64,000 nt of DNA from contig JADJEE010000012.1 in the NCBI GenBank assembly GCA_016709225.1, forward strand, positions 1,054,001-1,118,000, in the 5' to 3' direction. Made by a program: the position numbers and the translations under genes. Of this stretch, positions 44,530-55,250 are shown one piece after another (the first letter of the stretch is position 1; each line of letters begins with the position of its first letter). The DNA comes from Deltaproteobacteria bacterium. GTDB lineage: Bacteria; Myxococcota_A; Polyangia; Nannocystales; Nannocystaceae. A model generated the notes under the pieces. It had not been told where the DNA came from. It saw only the letters and a program-made list of their open reading frames with translations, and did no database searches.

Positions 44530-46017
44530 TCACGGCTCGAGCGCGACCGAGAGCTCGACGACGGCCCCGACGCTCACCTCGACGTGCGCGGCGCCTTCGG
44601 GCGCCACGAAGCTCTCGCCCTGCGCGCTCGCGAGCACGCCACCGTCGGCGTCCAGCGCAGTCCAGCGCCGCAGCGGCTCGCCCTCGTCGAAGCCGGTCGC
44701 CGGCGCCGTGAAGACCAGTCCGTCGCGTTCGATCGCGGCCTGGAACCCGGCGAGCGGCAGCTCGGGCGCACCGTTGGTGGCGAGCGAGCCGAAGAACAGC
44801 GCATCGACGTCGGTGCCGCGCCAGTCGCAGTGCACGTGGGTGGTGTACTCGACCAGAAAGCCATCGTTCGCACCGCAGGCGTTCTCGGCCTTGGTGAGGC
44901 TGACGTTGGTGCCGGTCCAGTCGAAGCCATCGCCGAACATGTGTCGCGAGCTGTTCGCACCCCCGACGGACTGGTTGTAGGCCGGTGATCGATAGCCCGA
45001 GTTGACCTTGATGCCGCCGAGCTGGTTGCGAAGGTCCTGCATGCGGCGCACCGCGTGGGGCTGCAGCACCGCGTAGCGACCCTTGGCCCGCGAGACGAAC
45101 TCGCCGAGCGTGAAGTTGGGCGCGACCTTGGTGGCGAGATCGACCACGTCCAGATCGAGGTACGCGACGGGCTCGCGATAGTTGCTCGACAGCGGCGACG
45201 GGTAGTCGTAGCCGCTGGGGTTGCTCGGGGCCGCCAGCGGCAGACACGTGTTGCCCGAGCCGTCGGCGCCCGGGAAGCACACCTGTGGTCCGTCGCCAGG
45301 CGCTGGCTCGCCACCGTCGCCGCCGCCGTCGTCACCCTCGCCCGGCTGCGCCGGCGGCTGTCCCGTGCACGCGGTCCCGCCCTGCTTCACCGTGACGGAC
45401 TCGAGGCCGAGCTCGTTGATGAGGGAGGTGTAGCTGGCCTTGGGGCCGACGAAGAAATCGATGTGCTTGCCGACGATCGCCGAGCCGGTATCCGCCGCGA
45501 TCACGCAGCCGTCGTGCACCCAACCACCCCACGGCGCCTCGCCCGGCATGGTCTGGCCGTCGAGCTCCGGGATGTACATCCAGCTGCCGTAGGGGATCTT
45601 GTTCTTGTCGACCGCGATCGAGCGGAACGGCTCGAGCGCGCGGCCTTGCACGCCCTCACCCCACGGCTTGTCGTCGCCGAGCACCTTGAAGCAGGGCGAG
45701 CGCGCGCAGTTGCAGGCGCCGGCGTAGTTGACGATGCGACCGTCGTTGAGCTTGCCGGTGCCCTCGAGCTTGATCGCGCTCCAGAACGCGCTCGGCACCG
45801 TCGCGATCTTGTGGCACTGCGTGTCGTAGAAGTTGGTGTTGTTCGAGCCGTTGTAGCTGCTCTGTGATGCGACCCAGTAGTAGGTGAACTGGAACGAGCC
45901 CAGGCTCGCACCGGCACCGCGGTCGTCGTCTTCCCAGCTACCGACGGGGTCGTCGGCCGCACGTCCGCCGTCGTCGGCGGCACAGGCCGTGGCCAGCAGC
46001 ACGGCGGCGAGGTTCAT
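44530..46017 (-). CDS. lipoprotein with 3D (MltA-like) domain and M15 peptidase domain
   Basis: This 495-residue protein has the signal MNLAAVLLATAC. The first domain (about residues 35-195) ends in the 3D motif: GCVIAADTGSAIVGKHIDFF, with Asp residues as in MltA-type lytic transglycosylases and RpfB-like proteins. After a Gly/Asp/Pro linker, the second domain (about 285-410) is an M15-type D-Ala-D-Ala peptidase: GGIKVNSGYRSPAYNQSV, SSRHMFGDGFDWTG and HVHCDW supply the expected zinc His/Asp/His. It likely cuts both glycan and peptide of cell wall, at the surface. The start is ATG 46017. Confidence 0.82.
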   Translation of the reverse strand: MNLAAVLLATACAADDGGRAADDPVGSWEDDDRGAGASLGSFQFTYYWVASQSSYNGSNNTNFYDTQCHKIATVPSAFWSAIKLEGTGKLNDGRIVNYAGACNCARSPCFKVLGDDKPWGEGVQGRALEPFRSIAVDKNKIPYGSWMYIPELDGQTMPGEAPWGGWVHDGCVIAADTGSAIVGKHIDFFVGPKASYTSLINELGLESVTVKQGGTACTGQPPAQPGEGDDGGGDGGEPAPGDGPQVCFPGADGSGNTCLPLAAPSNPSGYDYPSPLSSNYREPVAYLDLDVVDLATKVAPNFTLGEFVSRAKGRYAVLQPHAVRRMQDLRNQLGGIKVNSGYRSPAYNQSVGGANSSRHMFGDGFDWTGTNVSLTKAENACGANDGFLVEYTTHVHCDWRGTDVDALFFGSLATNGAPELPLAGFQAAIERDGLVFTAPATGFDEGEPLRRWTALDADGGVLASAQGESFVAPEGAAHVEVSVGAVVELSVALEP

Positions 46018-46177
46018 GGTCGAGATCGTACCGGTGATTCGTGATTGCGCGCGCATTGGGTCCGACACACTCCGTCCGAAGTCCGCCTGCCCGTCCCACG
46101 TTGGCAGCGTGGCACCCCAGGTTCCCCCGCGGGAGGGTCACACCGGGGTGCTACGCAATTGCGGCAGCAATCGAGGA

Positions 46178-49100
46178 TCAGAGGCCCAACGCGGCCGCAA
46201 CGGCCCGTTGGATCGCACGATCGCTGTCGCTCGGGCGTCCGCGGTCGAGCCAGACCACGTAGCAGCGTCGCGCCGCGTCGAGGTCGCCGCGCAGCGCGGC
46301 GAGCAGGCCGTCGAGCTCCGGCACGGCATCGCGGCGCTCGAGCTGGACGCACGCCCGGGCGCGCTCGATGTCGGCGAGCGCACCCTCGCGATCGCCATCT
46401 TGCACCCGCAGCTGCGCACGCAGGTGCAGCGCCTCGGGGCAGGTGTGACCGCCGGCGACCGCTACCGCGACGAGCTCGCGCGCGGCCACCCGATCGCCAC
46501 CGGCGAGCGCCAGGCGCCCGAGGTTCTCGTTGTGGATGTGCCAGCGACTCACGCCCTTCATGCGCTGCCACAGCGCGGTCGCACGCTCGAGGTCGCCGGC
46601 GCAGTCGGCCAGCCGCGCGAGCACGGTGAGGCCATAGGCATCGTTGGGGTCTTTGCCGTGACAGCGCTCGGCCAGCCGTGCCGCGAGCTCGCGCTTGCCG
46701 GCCGCGAGCGCGGTGTAGGCGAGCACGCCGAGTTCCTCGGCCGTGCCGGCCTGCGCGAGCCCGAAGCGTTCCGCCTCGTCGAGACGATCGAGCTCGACCA
46801 GACACTCGAAGCGCGACTCCTCCCAGCGCCCCAGCCGACCGTCGTCGTCGAGCTCGCCGGCGTCGCTCGCCAACGCGGTCGCCAGCGCGAGTGCTTGCTC
46901 CCAGCGGCCGTTCACGTGGGCGATGCGGTAGTCGAGCGGGCGGCGTCGTGGCGCGCGGAGCTCGGGCGGCAGGCCCTCGCACCAGGTGTCGATGGCCGCC
47001 ACGGCCTCGTCGTCGCGTCGCAGGCCGAGCAACGCGTGCACGCGATCGGCCATGGTCTCGGGCGTCGCAGCGCAGGGCTCGAGCACCGCGAGCGCCTCGG
47101 CGAAGCGACCGCGCGCGTTGAGGCGACGCGCGAACCATCGCCGCGGCGCCACACGGTCGGGCGCGGCGGCGATCGCCTCGGCGAACAGCACCTCACCGCG
47201 GCGCTCGTCGGCCAGCGATGCACCCATCAACGCATTGGCGCCGTCGGCCACCACCCACGCGTCGCGCGGCGCCAGCTCCGAGAGCCGCGACAGCACCGCG
47301 TTGGCGGCCCCCGGCGCCCAGATGCGCTCGAGCAGCAAGCCCACGTGCGCGCGCGCGACCGCGACCTCGCGCGGCTGCTCGTGACCCAAGGTGTTGAAGA
47401 ACTCGTGGGCGGGGTTGATGCCCTCGACCTCGTGCAGCGCCGCCGCCACGCGATCGAGCTGCGCCTGCTCGAGCGCGCCCGAGCGCGCGGCCCGGCGCAG
47501 GTAACCGGCGCCATCGGGGCCGTGGCCGGCGCACACGAGCGCGTCGCCGAGGCGGAACATCGACTCGCCGGAGCCGGTCGCGAAGCCGAGCCCCGCCGCG
47601 CACGCGGCGATGGCCTCGTCGAAGCGCCGTGCGTCGAGCAAGGCGCGACCGATCTCGCGGTGCGCCCACGCGTAGGTCGGTCGCCGTGACAGCGCGGCGC
47701 GCAGATCCGCGAGCCCGGCCTCCAGCTCACCCTTGGCGCACTTGGCCGCGCCACCGATCGCCAGCGGCGTCGCAGACTTGGGGTCGACCTCGGCGAAGCG
47801 GGCACAGGCCGCGAGGCTGGTGTCGTGGCGACCGTGCACGAACGCGAGGTCGGCCAGGCTCATCAGCACGAAGGTGTCGTCGGGCCGTTGCTCGCGCAGG
47901 GTCTCGAGGTTGGCGATGGCCTCGTCGACGCGTCCGCGCCGGGCCAGCAGCCGGGCGTGCTCGACCGCGAAGCCGGTCGACTCGGGGCGTAGCTCGATCG
48001 CGCGGGCGTAGCTTGCGATCGCATCGTCGAGCGCGTCGCGCCGCGCGAGGATGCGCGCGTACACGTGCCAGTTGAACGCGTTGCGGGGTGCCAGCTCGCG
48101 CGCACAGTCGTTGAGCACCGCGGCGAGCGAGTTGTCGCCGGCGTCGAAGGCCATGTCGGCGAGGTTCTCGTTGGAGCGGGTGTGGGCGGGATCGCGGCGC
48201 AGCGCCTGCTCGAAGGCCTCGCGCGCGCCAGCACGATCGCCCAGCGCGAGCTTGCAGTCGCCGATCGCACACCAGTTGCTGGGATCGTCGGGATCGCGAT
48301 CGCGGGCGCGCTCGAACGCCGCCAGCGCCTCGCCGGTGCGGCCCTGCACGTCGCGCACGCGGCCGAGGAATTGCTGCGGCCACTCGTCGTCGGGCCACAG
48401 CCGCAGGATCGCGCCGAGCACCTCGGCCAGCGCGTTCTCGTGGGCCTGGCTGCGTTCGCGATCGTAGCGGTCGCGCGCACGGACGAAGCGCAGCACCCAC
48501 GCCAGCTCGTAGGGCTCGTGCAGCGCGATGGCCTCGTCGACCAGGCGATCGGCGTCGGCGTCGAGCCCGTCGTCGTGGGCCGCCCACGCGCGGTCGGTCG
48601 TGCTGATGTACGCGCACTCGAGCGCGCCAGCACGATCGAGCGCCTCGATGAGATCGGTGCGGGTCGCCGGCACCGCCACCAGCGCGCCGTGGTTGGAGAA
48701 CTCGCGCAGCTTGCCCAGCTCTTCGTAGGGCGTCTCGCGGACCTCGTGGGTCATCGGGTCCTGCACCTCGAGGATCCCGCGGCGGTCGTCGTACCCGATC
48801 GCGACCGCCACGTGCCGCGTGGTCGAGTAGTCCTCCTCGATGATCACCGGGATGCCGGCGTCGAGGATCGCCTGCAGGCGCGGGAGATCGGCCTCGACGC
48901 GACGGGTGTGGAAGCCGGCCGCGTCCATGTAGCGACGCATCTTGTGCACCGGCGTGCCACCGTCGGGGTGTTTGATCTCGCGGGCGACCGCGACCTGCTC
49001 GGCGGTGGTGCCGAAGAAGCGCATGCACAGCTCGACCGATGCGGGGCCGCAGTGATCGCGCAGCTGCGTCACCGAGGGGAACGCCTGCAGGCGCGTGCGC

Positions 49101-50062
49101 CGGGTGTTGCCCGCCTGGAGCTTGTCGAGCAGGCCGGCGGCCGTGCGCGCGGCCCAGTCGCCGCCACCGCTGGCGGCGATCTTGGTCCACGCCGCCTGCG
49201 CGCCGTCGAGATCACCCGCCCGGTAGAGCGCCGATGCGTGCTCGAGCATGAGCGAGCGCGCCGGGTCCGATGCGGGCGAGGCCGCGAGCATGCGCGCGAG
49301 CACCTGCGCCGAGCGGGCCCAGTCGGCCTGCGCGGCGTGCAGCCGCCAGGTCACGCGGTGCGCCGCGAGATCACCGGGCGGACGGTCGCCGAGCGCGAGC
49401 AGCTGCTCGCGTGCCGCATCGAATTCACCGAGCACCGTGAACAACCGCGCGAGACCGAGTCGCCCCAGCCGCGCCGCGCCCTGCCGGGCCGCGACCTCGC
49501 CGTCGCCCTCGGCGAGCGCGAGCGCGGCCTCGAAGGCCTCCTTGGCGGCCGGACGCTGATCGAAGGAGATCGCCAGCTCGCCGCGGGTGGCGTGGACCAG
49601 CGCGGCGTCGACCTGCAGCTGCTGCGCAGCGTCGATCTGTCGTTGCGACAGATCGCGACAGCGCTTGCGCGCGAACAGCTGCGCGGCCTCGAGGTGGGCC
49701 TCGACCGCGAGCGTGCGCCGTCCGGTACGCGTGGCCTGCTCGGCGGCTGCCAGTGCCATGTCGAGCGCGACGTCGGTCGACCACCAACCGAGCCGCAGCA
49801 CGCGGGCGGTCGCGAGCTGGGCCTCGAGTCGCTCGGGGACGCCGAGCTCCCGCAGCCCTCGCACCTGCTGCAGCGTGTCGTAGGCGTCGCGTCGCTGCTC
49901 GAGCCCGACCTGTACGCGCGCCCGCAGCAGGCCCGAGAGCACCGGTCCGAGCGCGCCGCCGCCCTGCGGATCGGCGAGCTTGGCGAACGCAGCATCGAAG
50001 TCGAACGCCTCGATGTCGTCGGCGATGCGTTGGGCAATGGTCGGCAGGGGCTCGGTCGACAT
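46178..50062 (-). CDS. giant TPR protein with internal C39-like peptidase domain
   Basis: This 1294-residue soluble protein has no signal peptide. The first 320 residues are helical TPR-like repeats. A C39-like papain-fold domain follows (about 330-460): RDHCGPASVELCMRFFGTT with the active Cys, HPDGGTPVHKMRRYMDAAG, then STTRHVAVAIGYDDRRG with the His and VQDPMTHEV with the Asp. From residue 480 to the end there are about 20 TPRs. C39 peptidases normally trim double-Gly leader peptides or act as peptide-binding domains. It is divergent from a radical SAM gene, 49 bases apart. The start is ATG 50062 (MSTEPLPTIAQRI). Confidence 0.8.
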   Translation of the reverse strand: MSTEPLPTIAQRIADDIEAFDFDAAFAKLADPQGGGALGPVLSGLLRARVQVGLEQRRDAYDTLQQVRGLRELGVPERLEAQLATARVLRLGWWSTDVALDMALAAAEQATRTGRRTLAVEAHLEAAQLFARKRCRDLSQRQIDAAQQLQVDAALVHATRGELAISFDQRPAAKEAFEAALALAEGDGEVAARQGAARLGRLGLARLFTVLGEFDAAREQLLALGDRPPGDLAAHRVTWRLHAAQADWARSAQVLARMLAASPASDPARSLMLEHASALYRAGDLDGAQAAWTKIAASGGGDWAARTAAGLLDKLQAGNTRRTRLQAFPSVTQLRDHCGPASVELCMRFFGTTAEQVAVAREIKHPDGGTPVHKMRRYMDAAGFHTRRVEADLPRLQAILDAGIPVIIEEDYSTTRHVAVAIGYDDRRGILEVQDPMTHEVRETPYEELGKLREFSNHGALVAVPATRTDLIEALDRAGALECAYISTTDRAWAAHDDGLDADADRLVDEAIALHEPYELAWVLRFVRARDRYDRERSQAHENALAEVLGAILRLWPDDEWPQQFLGRVRDVQGRTGEALAAFERARDRDPDDPSNWCAIGDCKLALGDRAGAREAFEQALRRDPAHTRSNENLADMAFDAGDNSLAAVLNDCARELAPRNAFNWHVYARILARRDALDDAIASYARAIELRPESTGFAVEHARLLARRGRVDEAIANLETLREQRPDDTFVLMSLADLAFVHGRHDTSLAACARFAEVDPKSATPLAIGGAAKCAKGELEAGLADLRAALSRRPTYAWAHREIGRALLDARRFDEAIAACAAGLGFATGSGESMFRLGDALVCAGHGPDGAGYLRRAARSGALEQAQLDRVAAALHEVEGINPAHEFFNTLGHEQPREVAVARAHVGLLLERIWAPGAANAVLSRLSELAPRDAWVVADGANALMGASLADERRGEVLFAEAIAAAPDRVAPRRWFARRLNARGRFAEALAVLEPCAATPETMADRVHALLGLRRDDEAVAAIDTWCEGLPPELRAPRRRPLDYRIAHVNGRWEQALALATALASDAGELDDDGRLGRWEESRFECLVELDRLDEAERFGLAQAGTAEELGVLAYTALAAGKRELAARLAERCHGKDPNDAYGLTVLARLADCAGDLERATALWQRMKGVSRWHIHNENLGRLALAGGDRVAARELVAVAVAGGHTCPEALHLRAQLRVQDGDREGALADIERARACVQLERRDAVPELDGLLAALRGDLDAARRCYVVWLDRGRPSDSDRAIQRAVAAALGL

Positions 50063-50111
50063 GGCCACGCATGATAGCGCTGGCGATGGCAGGCGCGGCA
50101 TACTGACGTGC

Positions 50112-51233
50112 GTGCGCGGCCTGACCCAGATCTCGCGCCGGGGCAGCGAAGCCCCGCCGGCACCCCTCGCACTCGCTGGCCCGCTCGACGTGGGCTTGGT
50201 GCTGACGCACGCGTGCAACCTCGCGTGCAGCTACTGTTACACCGGCGAGAAGAAGCGGGTCCGCATGTCCGAGGCGCTGGGCCATCGCGCGATCGAGCAG
50301 GCGATCGATCTCGCGAGGGCCGCCGGCACCGCGCTGCAAGTGTCGTTCTTCGGTGGCGAGCCGCTGCTCGAGCGGGAGCTGCTCGTCGAGCTGGCGAGCA
50401 CCGCCCGCGCACGCGCGCAGGCCTGCGGCGTGGCGCTCACGCTGCAGGTCACGACCAACGGTACGCTGCTCGACGACGCGATCGTCTCGGCGCTGGGCGA
50501 GCTGGGGGTGCACGTCGCGATCAGCATCGACGGCACGGGTGCGCAGCACGACGCGCTGCGCCCCCGCAGCGGCGGCGGGCCCAGCCACGCGGCCTGCATG
50601 CGCGGGCTGACGGCCCTGCTCGCGCAGCGCGAGCGCTGGCCGTTCGACGTGATCTCGGTCGTCGATCCCCGCACGGTCGCCGGGCTCGCCGAGGGTGTGA
50701 TCGACCTGCTCGACCGCGGCGTCGAGGCCATCACGCTCAACATGAACTGGGGTGGGCCGTGGGACGACGGCTCGCTCGCCAGCTTCGAGCAGCAGCTCGA
50801 GCGGGTCGCCGCGGTGTTCCTGGCGTGGCTGCGCCGGGGCCGGTGGTGTCGCATCCAGCCGCTCGAGTCTTCGTTGCACATGCTGGCCGATCGCGGGGAG
50901 CTGCTGCCCGCCCACTGCGGTGCCGGCTCGCGGCGCCTGGCGGTTGCACCGTCCGGGCGCCTGTACGGCTGCACGCGGGCGGTCGGCGAGGACACCGGCG
51001 AGGGCGCGATCGGCCACCTCGACGATGGCCTGGCGCCGCGCGTGCCCCCGCCGGGCGCGGACGTGCGGGCGTGCAGCTGTGCCCGCCGCGAGGAGACCGG
51101 CGACGTCGCGGTGGTCGGGCGCGTGCAGCTGCGGCATGATGAAGCGCTCGCCCGCGTCGCGCGGAGGGTCGCTGCGGTCATCGAAGCGGAGTTCGAGAGC
51201 ATCCACATCGTCGAGCGAGGCCCCGCGCCATGA
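50112..51233 (+). CDS. radical SAM protein with SPASM/twitch-like C-terminus
   Basis: This is a 373-residue radical SAM enzyme. Its cluster-binding motif C35-x3-C39-x2-C42 is in LTHACNLACSYCYTGE. The SAM-binding GGEP motif is in SFFGGEPLLERELL, followed by LTLQVTTNGTLLDD and VAISIDGTG. The C-terminal region HCGAGSRRLAVAPSGRLYGC and later ACSCAR give four Cys, like a reduced SPASM or twitch domain that binds a further cluster. Such enzymes usually modify peptides or sulfatases. The start is GTG 50112; an ATG at 50061 would overlap the divergent gene. It overlaps the small downstream gene by four bases (ATGA). Confidence 0.87.
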   Translation: MRGLTQISRRGSEAPPAPLALAGPLDVGLVLTHACNLACSYCYTGEKKRVRMSEALGHRAIEQAIDLARAAGTALQVSFFGGEPLLERELLVELASTARARAQACGVALTLQVTTNGTLLDDAIVSALGELGVHVAISIDGTGAQHDALRPRSGGGPSHAACMRGLTALLAQRERWPFDVISVVDPRTVAGLAEGVIDLLDRGVEAITLNMNWGGPWDDGSLASFEQQLERVAAVFLAWLRRGRWCRIQPLESSLHMLADRGELLPAHCGAGSRRLAVAPSGRLYGCTRAVGEDTGEGAIGHLDDGLAPRVPPPGADVRACSCARREETGDVAVVGRVQLRHDEALARVARRVAAVIEAEFESIHIVERGPAP

Positions 51234-51685
51234 GATTCCACGCCAAGATCGTCCACGCCATCGTCGTGTCCGCGCTGCCCACGGCTTGCACGAGCACCGA
51301 AGCCCCGCCGGCGAAGCCGACCGTCGAGGGCAAGACCTCGCCGGAATCGAAGCCGGAATCGAAGCCGGAATCGAAGCCGACCATCCGCATCGAGAAGCCC
51401 ACCGACATCCCCGTCGAGCTCGGCGGTGCGATCGCGCCGTACGAACCGCCGGCGCCACCGCCCAAGGCCGAGGCCAAGCACGAGCTCGGCGCGATGGGTT
51501 CCGCGGCCCTGGCCGAGCCCGCCGCCGCCGCGCCGGCGGCCCCCGCAGCTGCCGAGGCGCCCGCCGCAGCACCGGCGGCGCCGCAGGCCCTCGCGCTCGT
51601 CCACCGTCACGCGCCGGGTGAGTCGTGCACGTCGCTCACGCGCGACGAGGTCGAGCGCGCGCTCACCGACCTGCAAGCCCACTGA
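51230..51685 (+). CDS. small Pro/Ala-rich exported protein coupled to radical SAM gene
   Basis: This 151-residue protein starts within the last codons of the radical SAM gene (ATGA overlap). It has a signal-like N-terminus (HAIVVSALPTAC) with a weak lipobox (Pro before Thr-Ala-Cys). It continues as Lys/Pro/Glu-rich repeats SPESKPESKPESKP, then IPVELGGAIAPYEPPAPPPK, an Ala/Pro run and the tail HRHAPGESCTSLTRDEVERA. No domain is recognised. Because of its size, position and low complexity it could be a substrate or partner of the radical SAM enzyme, but this is not shown by the sequence. Confidence 0.6.
   Translation: MRFHAKIVHAIVVSALPTACTSTEAPPAKPTVEGKTSPESKPESKPESKPTIRIEKPTDIPVELGGAIAPYEPPAPPPKAEAKHELGAMGSAALAEPAAAAPAAPAAAEAPAAAPAAPQALALVHRHAPGESCTSLTRDEVERALTDLQAH
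51341..51376. repeat. three 12-bp tandem repeats in the small coupled gene
   Basis: The unit ccggaatcgaag occurs three times exactly, in frame, giving the SPESKPESKPESKP segment of the small Pro/Ala-rich protein. Confidence 0.85.
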
Positions 51686-51909
51686 TCGCGCCACGCACCG
51701 CCGGCGATCGCACCCGCCAGGGCGCGATCGCAGCGGCGATCCGTTTGCCCTCGATGGACCCATGGTTGCCCAACCTGGGCAGCGCCCCCGCGACCCGAAG
51801 TACCTGGAATCACTGCGGGGGCGATGAGACTCGCTTCTTGCTCAGTGCCGTCCCCGACGAAGCGGACCTCGCTTGCGAGCCGCCGCGGAGACCAACGAAA
51901 GCACGGACG

Positions 51910-53196
51910 ATGGACCCTCTCGAAACGAAGCGAAACGGATACTCCCTGGCCGACTGCGCGGAGATCATGACCCGGCTGAGCGCGCTCAAGACGGAGCACG
52001 GCGAGCCGGGCCACCGCGGCCCCTTCCAACAGTTCCTGCGCTCCAAGGGGCTCACGGAGAACGCGTGGGCCGGCGTGTGGAACGACTGGTATCAGGTGAT
52101 GCAGGCGGACCCGCAGCTCGCCGCGAAGTTCCACGGCTATCAGGCGCAGCTGCAACAGCGGCAGCTGATGGCGAACCAGCCCAACGTCGCCGGCGACGCG
52201 TTGGAGGGGGTCACGCTCGAGACGTTCGCGAAGATCAGCGCGCAGATCCAGACCGGCGCCGCCGTGGAGGGCTTGGTCGCGGGCGAGGGCCTCAGCATGG
52301 CGCAGTGGCAGCGTGGCCAGGCCGCGTGGGGCCAGAAGATGGGCAGCATCAGCCCGACCGACCCGATCATGATCCAGTTCGGGCAGCTGTACCAGAAGTG
52401 GTCGCCGAACCATCAGGCGATGGTGGAGGCATCGACCGCAGCGATCCTCGAAGACGCGGCGAACCGCGAGGGCCGCGGCGGCGGCATGAGCAAGACGCTC
52501 GACCTCGACAACGCCGACGAGTTCTTCAACCACGCCGACGTGCGCGTACGTGCCCGCGGCGTACGCGAGATGATCCGCGTGTGGGACCTCGGATCGCAGA
52601 AGCGCGGCGATGCCCGCATGCGCGCGCTGACGCAGCGCGCCTACGACGAAGCGATCAGGATCCTCAGCTACGGCGCGGGCGACGATCGACCGGGCATCAT
52701 GGCGCTCGATCGCCCCGCCGACGCGATGGAGATCCACGCCTGGAGTGCGATCGCCGATCAAGAGGAGGCCCAGCAGGGCACCACCGACCTCGTCATCTCG
52801 CCCATCAAGGACCTGGCCGCCGAGAAGTTCATGACGCCGCAGCAGAGCGAGCAGGCCCGCGCGGCGCTCGGTCACGCGATCGCTCGCCTGCAGCCGCGGG
52901 CGCAGCGGGTCGAGCAGGCCTTCGGTTCGACCCGTGACGAGCTCAAGCGCACGCAGCTGCGCTCGCTGATCGATGGCTATCGCAGCACGCTCGGTGATCT
53001 GCAGGATGCGATCAACGACTGGGAGTACAACCCGCCAGAGACCGCAGCCACCGCGGCCGCCGCGTCGGTGAGCCCGTCGTTCGGCTCGCCGTCGCCGTCC
53101 GCTGCCATCGCAGTGCCGACGCCTTCGAGCGGCTTCATGGCGGTGCTGAAGTCGTTGCCGATCATCGGGCCGCTGCTGCGCATGCTCGGCCTGTGA
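51910..53196 (+). CDS. unknown protein with duplicated N-terminal module
   Basis: I do not recognise this 428-residue protein. Two N-terminal modules resemble each other: SLADCAEIMTRLSAL...FQQFLRSKGLTENAWAGVWNDW and TLETFAKISAQIQTGAAVEG...LVAGEGLSMAQWQRGQAAW, each followed by a short helix. The remainder is helical (LTQRAYDEAIRILSYGAG, LKSLPIIGPLLRMLGL as the hydrophobic end). There is no signal peptide. The start is ATG 51910. It follows the radical SAM pair after a 224-base gap, so membership of that unit is not established. Confidence 0.6.
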   Translation: MDPLETKRNGYSLADCAEIMTRLSALKTEHGEPGHRGPFQQFLRSKGLTENAWAGVWNDWYQVMQADPQLAAKFHGYQAQLQQRQLMANQPNVAGDALEGVTLETFAKISAQIQTGAAVEGLVAGEGLSMAQWQRGQAAWGQKMGSISPTDPIMIQFGQLYQKWSPNHQAMVEASTAAILEDAANREGRGGGMSKTLDLDNADEFFNHADVRVRARGVREMIRVWDLGSQKRGDARMRALTQRAYDEAIRILSYGAGDDRPGIMALDRPADAMEIHAWSAIADQEEAQQGTTDLVISPIKDLAAEKFMTPQQSEQARAALGHAIARLQPRAQRVEQAFGSTRDELKRTQLRSLIDGYRSTLGDLQDAINDWEYNPPETAATAAAASVSPSFGSPSPSAAIAVPTPSSGFMAVLKSLPIIGPLLRMLGL

Positions 53197-53257
53197 CGCA
53201 CGCCGGCGACGGGGTGAGGCACGCGCGCCGTGCCTCCCTCGACGCGGGCCCTGGCCG

Positions 53258-54160
<903 letters not shown>

Positions 54161-54292
54161 CGATCCCACAGCGACGGCAACGCCGGCCGCGGCGCCAGCT
54201 TTCACGCCGCCGCGAACCAAACCTCGGGGTCGGCGTATCCCCGGCCAGGTCCGTCGCACCCACCGCTCGCGTGCGCGGACGAAAGGACGACC

Positions 54293-55054
54293 ATGCCCAC
54301 CAAGTTGTCAGCCACCATCGCGTGGCTCGCCGTCATCGCCTGCGATCCAGGGTCCGACGCGCCCCCTCGCACGGTCGAGCCCGAAACCGACGCCCGCGCA
54401 GGCCAGAAGCAGCACGCCAACGCGCACACGTGGTGGGAGCTGCCGCAGGACGGGCTCTGGAACGTCGACGGTGCCATCGGCGTCGAGCAGTTCCCCGGCG
54501 ACGCGTCGAAGTACTTCTGGGCGTGGTTCTACAATTTCGACAACGGCGACGGCACGTACATCGGCTTGCAGACCACCGGCGGCCCGCGGATGGCGATCTT
54601 CTCGATCTGGAACGCGGTCGGCGCGGACGGACCCGGCTGCGCCACGTTCGGTGGCGAGGGCGATGGCTGGTCGTGCCGCATCGCCTTCAACTTCGAGCCC
54701 GGCCACCTGTATCGCACGCGCATCCGCCACCTGTGGGGCGATTGGTGGGGTGGCTCGATCATCGACGCCAACACGCTGCAGGAGCACTACATCGGCTCGA
54801 TCCGCACCCGCTCCGGAGTCAGCGGCATCCAGGGCTGGGCCGACGCGTTCACCGAGTACTACGGCGACGATGTGCCCTGCTCCGACATCGGCATCGCCGG
54901 CGCATGGTTCGAACGACCGCTCGCCAACGGCGAGAGCCTCGCGGGCACCGCCGTCGGCCACGACGTCGGGCCGGCGTGCTTCGGCATCGCGAATAACCCC
55001 AGCCCGGGTTGGAGCTGGCACCGCTACGGGTGTCCGAGCGCGGACTGCGGGTAG
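54293..55054 (+). CDS. DUF3472-like secreted protein
   Basis: This is a 253-residue lipoprotein candidate: signal LSATIAWLAVIAC with lipid Cys. The domain has YFWAWFYNFDNGDGTYIGLQ, MAIFSIWNAVGADGPG and a Gly-rich FGGEGDGWSCRIAFNFEPGH, resembling DUF3472 proteins that may bind carbohydrates. The similarity is by eye and moderate. No catalytic residues are known. It is transcribed in the same direction as the next two secreted-protein genes. Confidence 0.6.
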   Translation: MPTKLSATIAWLAVIACDPGSDAPPRTVEPETDARAGQKQHANAHTWWELPQDGLWNVDGAIGVEQFPGDASKYFWAWFYNFDNGDGTYIGLQTTGGPRMAIFSIWNAVGADGPGCATFGGEGDGWSCRIAFNFEPGHLYRTRIRHLWGDWWGGSIIDANTLQEHYIGSIRTRSGVSGIQGWADAFTEYYGDDVPCSDIGIAGAWFERPLANGESLAGTAVGHDVGPACFGIANNPSPGWSWHRYGCPSADCG

Positions 55055-55250
55055 CCACATCTCGCCGAGGGCAGCCGCACGTGATCTGCCCGCGATCGCC
55101 GGCGCGACCGCGTGGATCGATGCGAGCCCTCGGGGAGCGCCGACGCGATCTGGGTCGCCCACGGTGCCGATCCGAGTCGCCCCCGCGCCCCACCGACGCG
55201 ACGACCGCAGCGAAGCTCGGCTGGCATCTGCGTTGCACCGCCTGCTCGGC

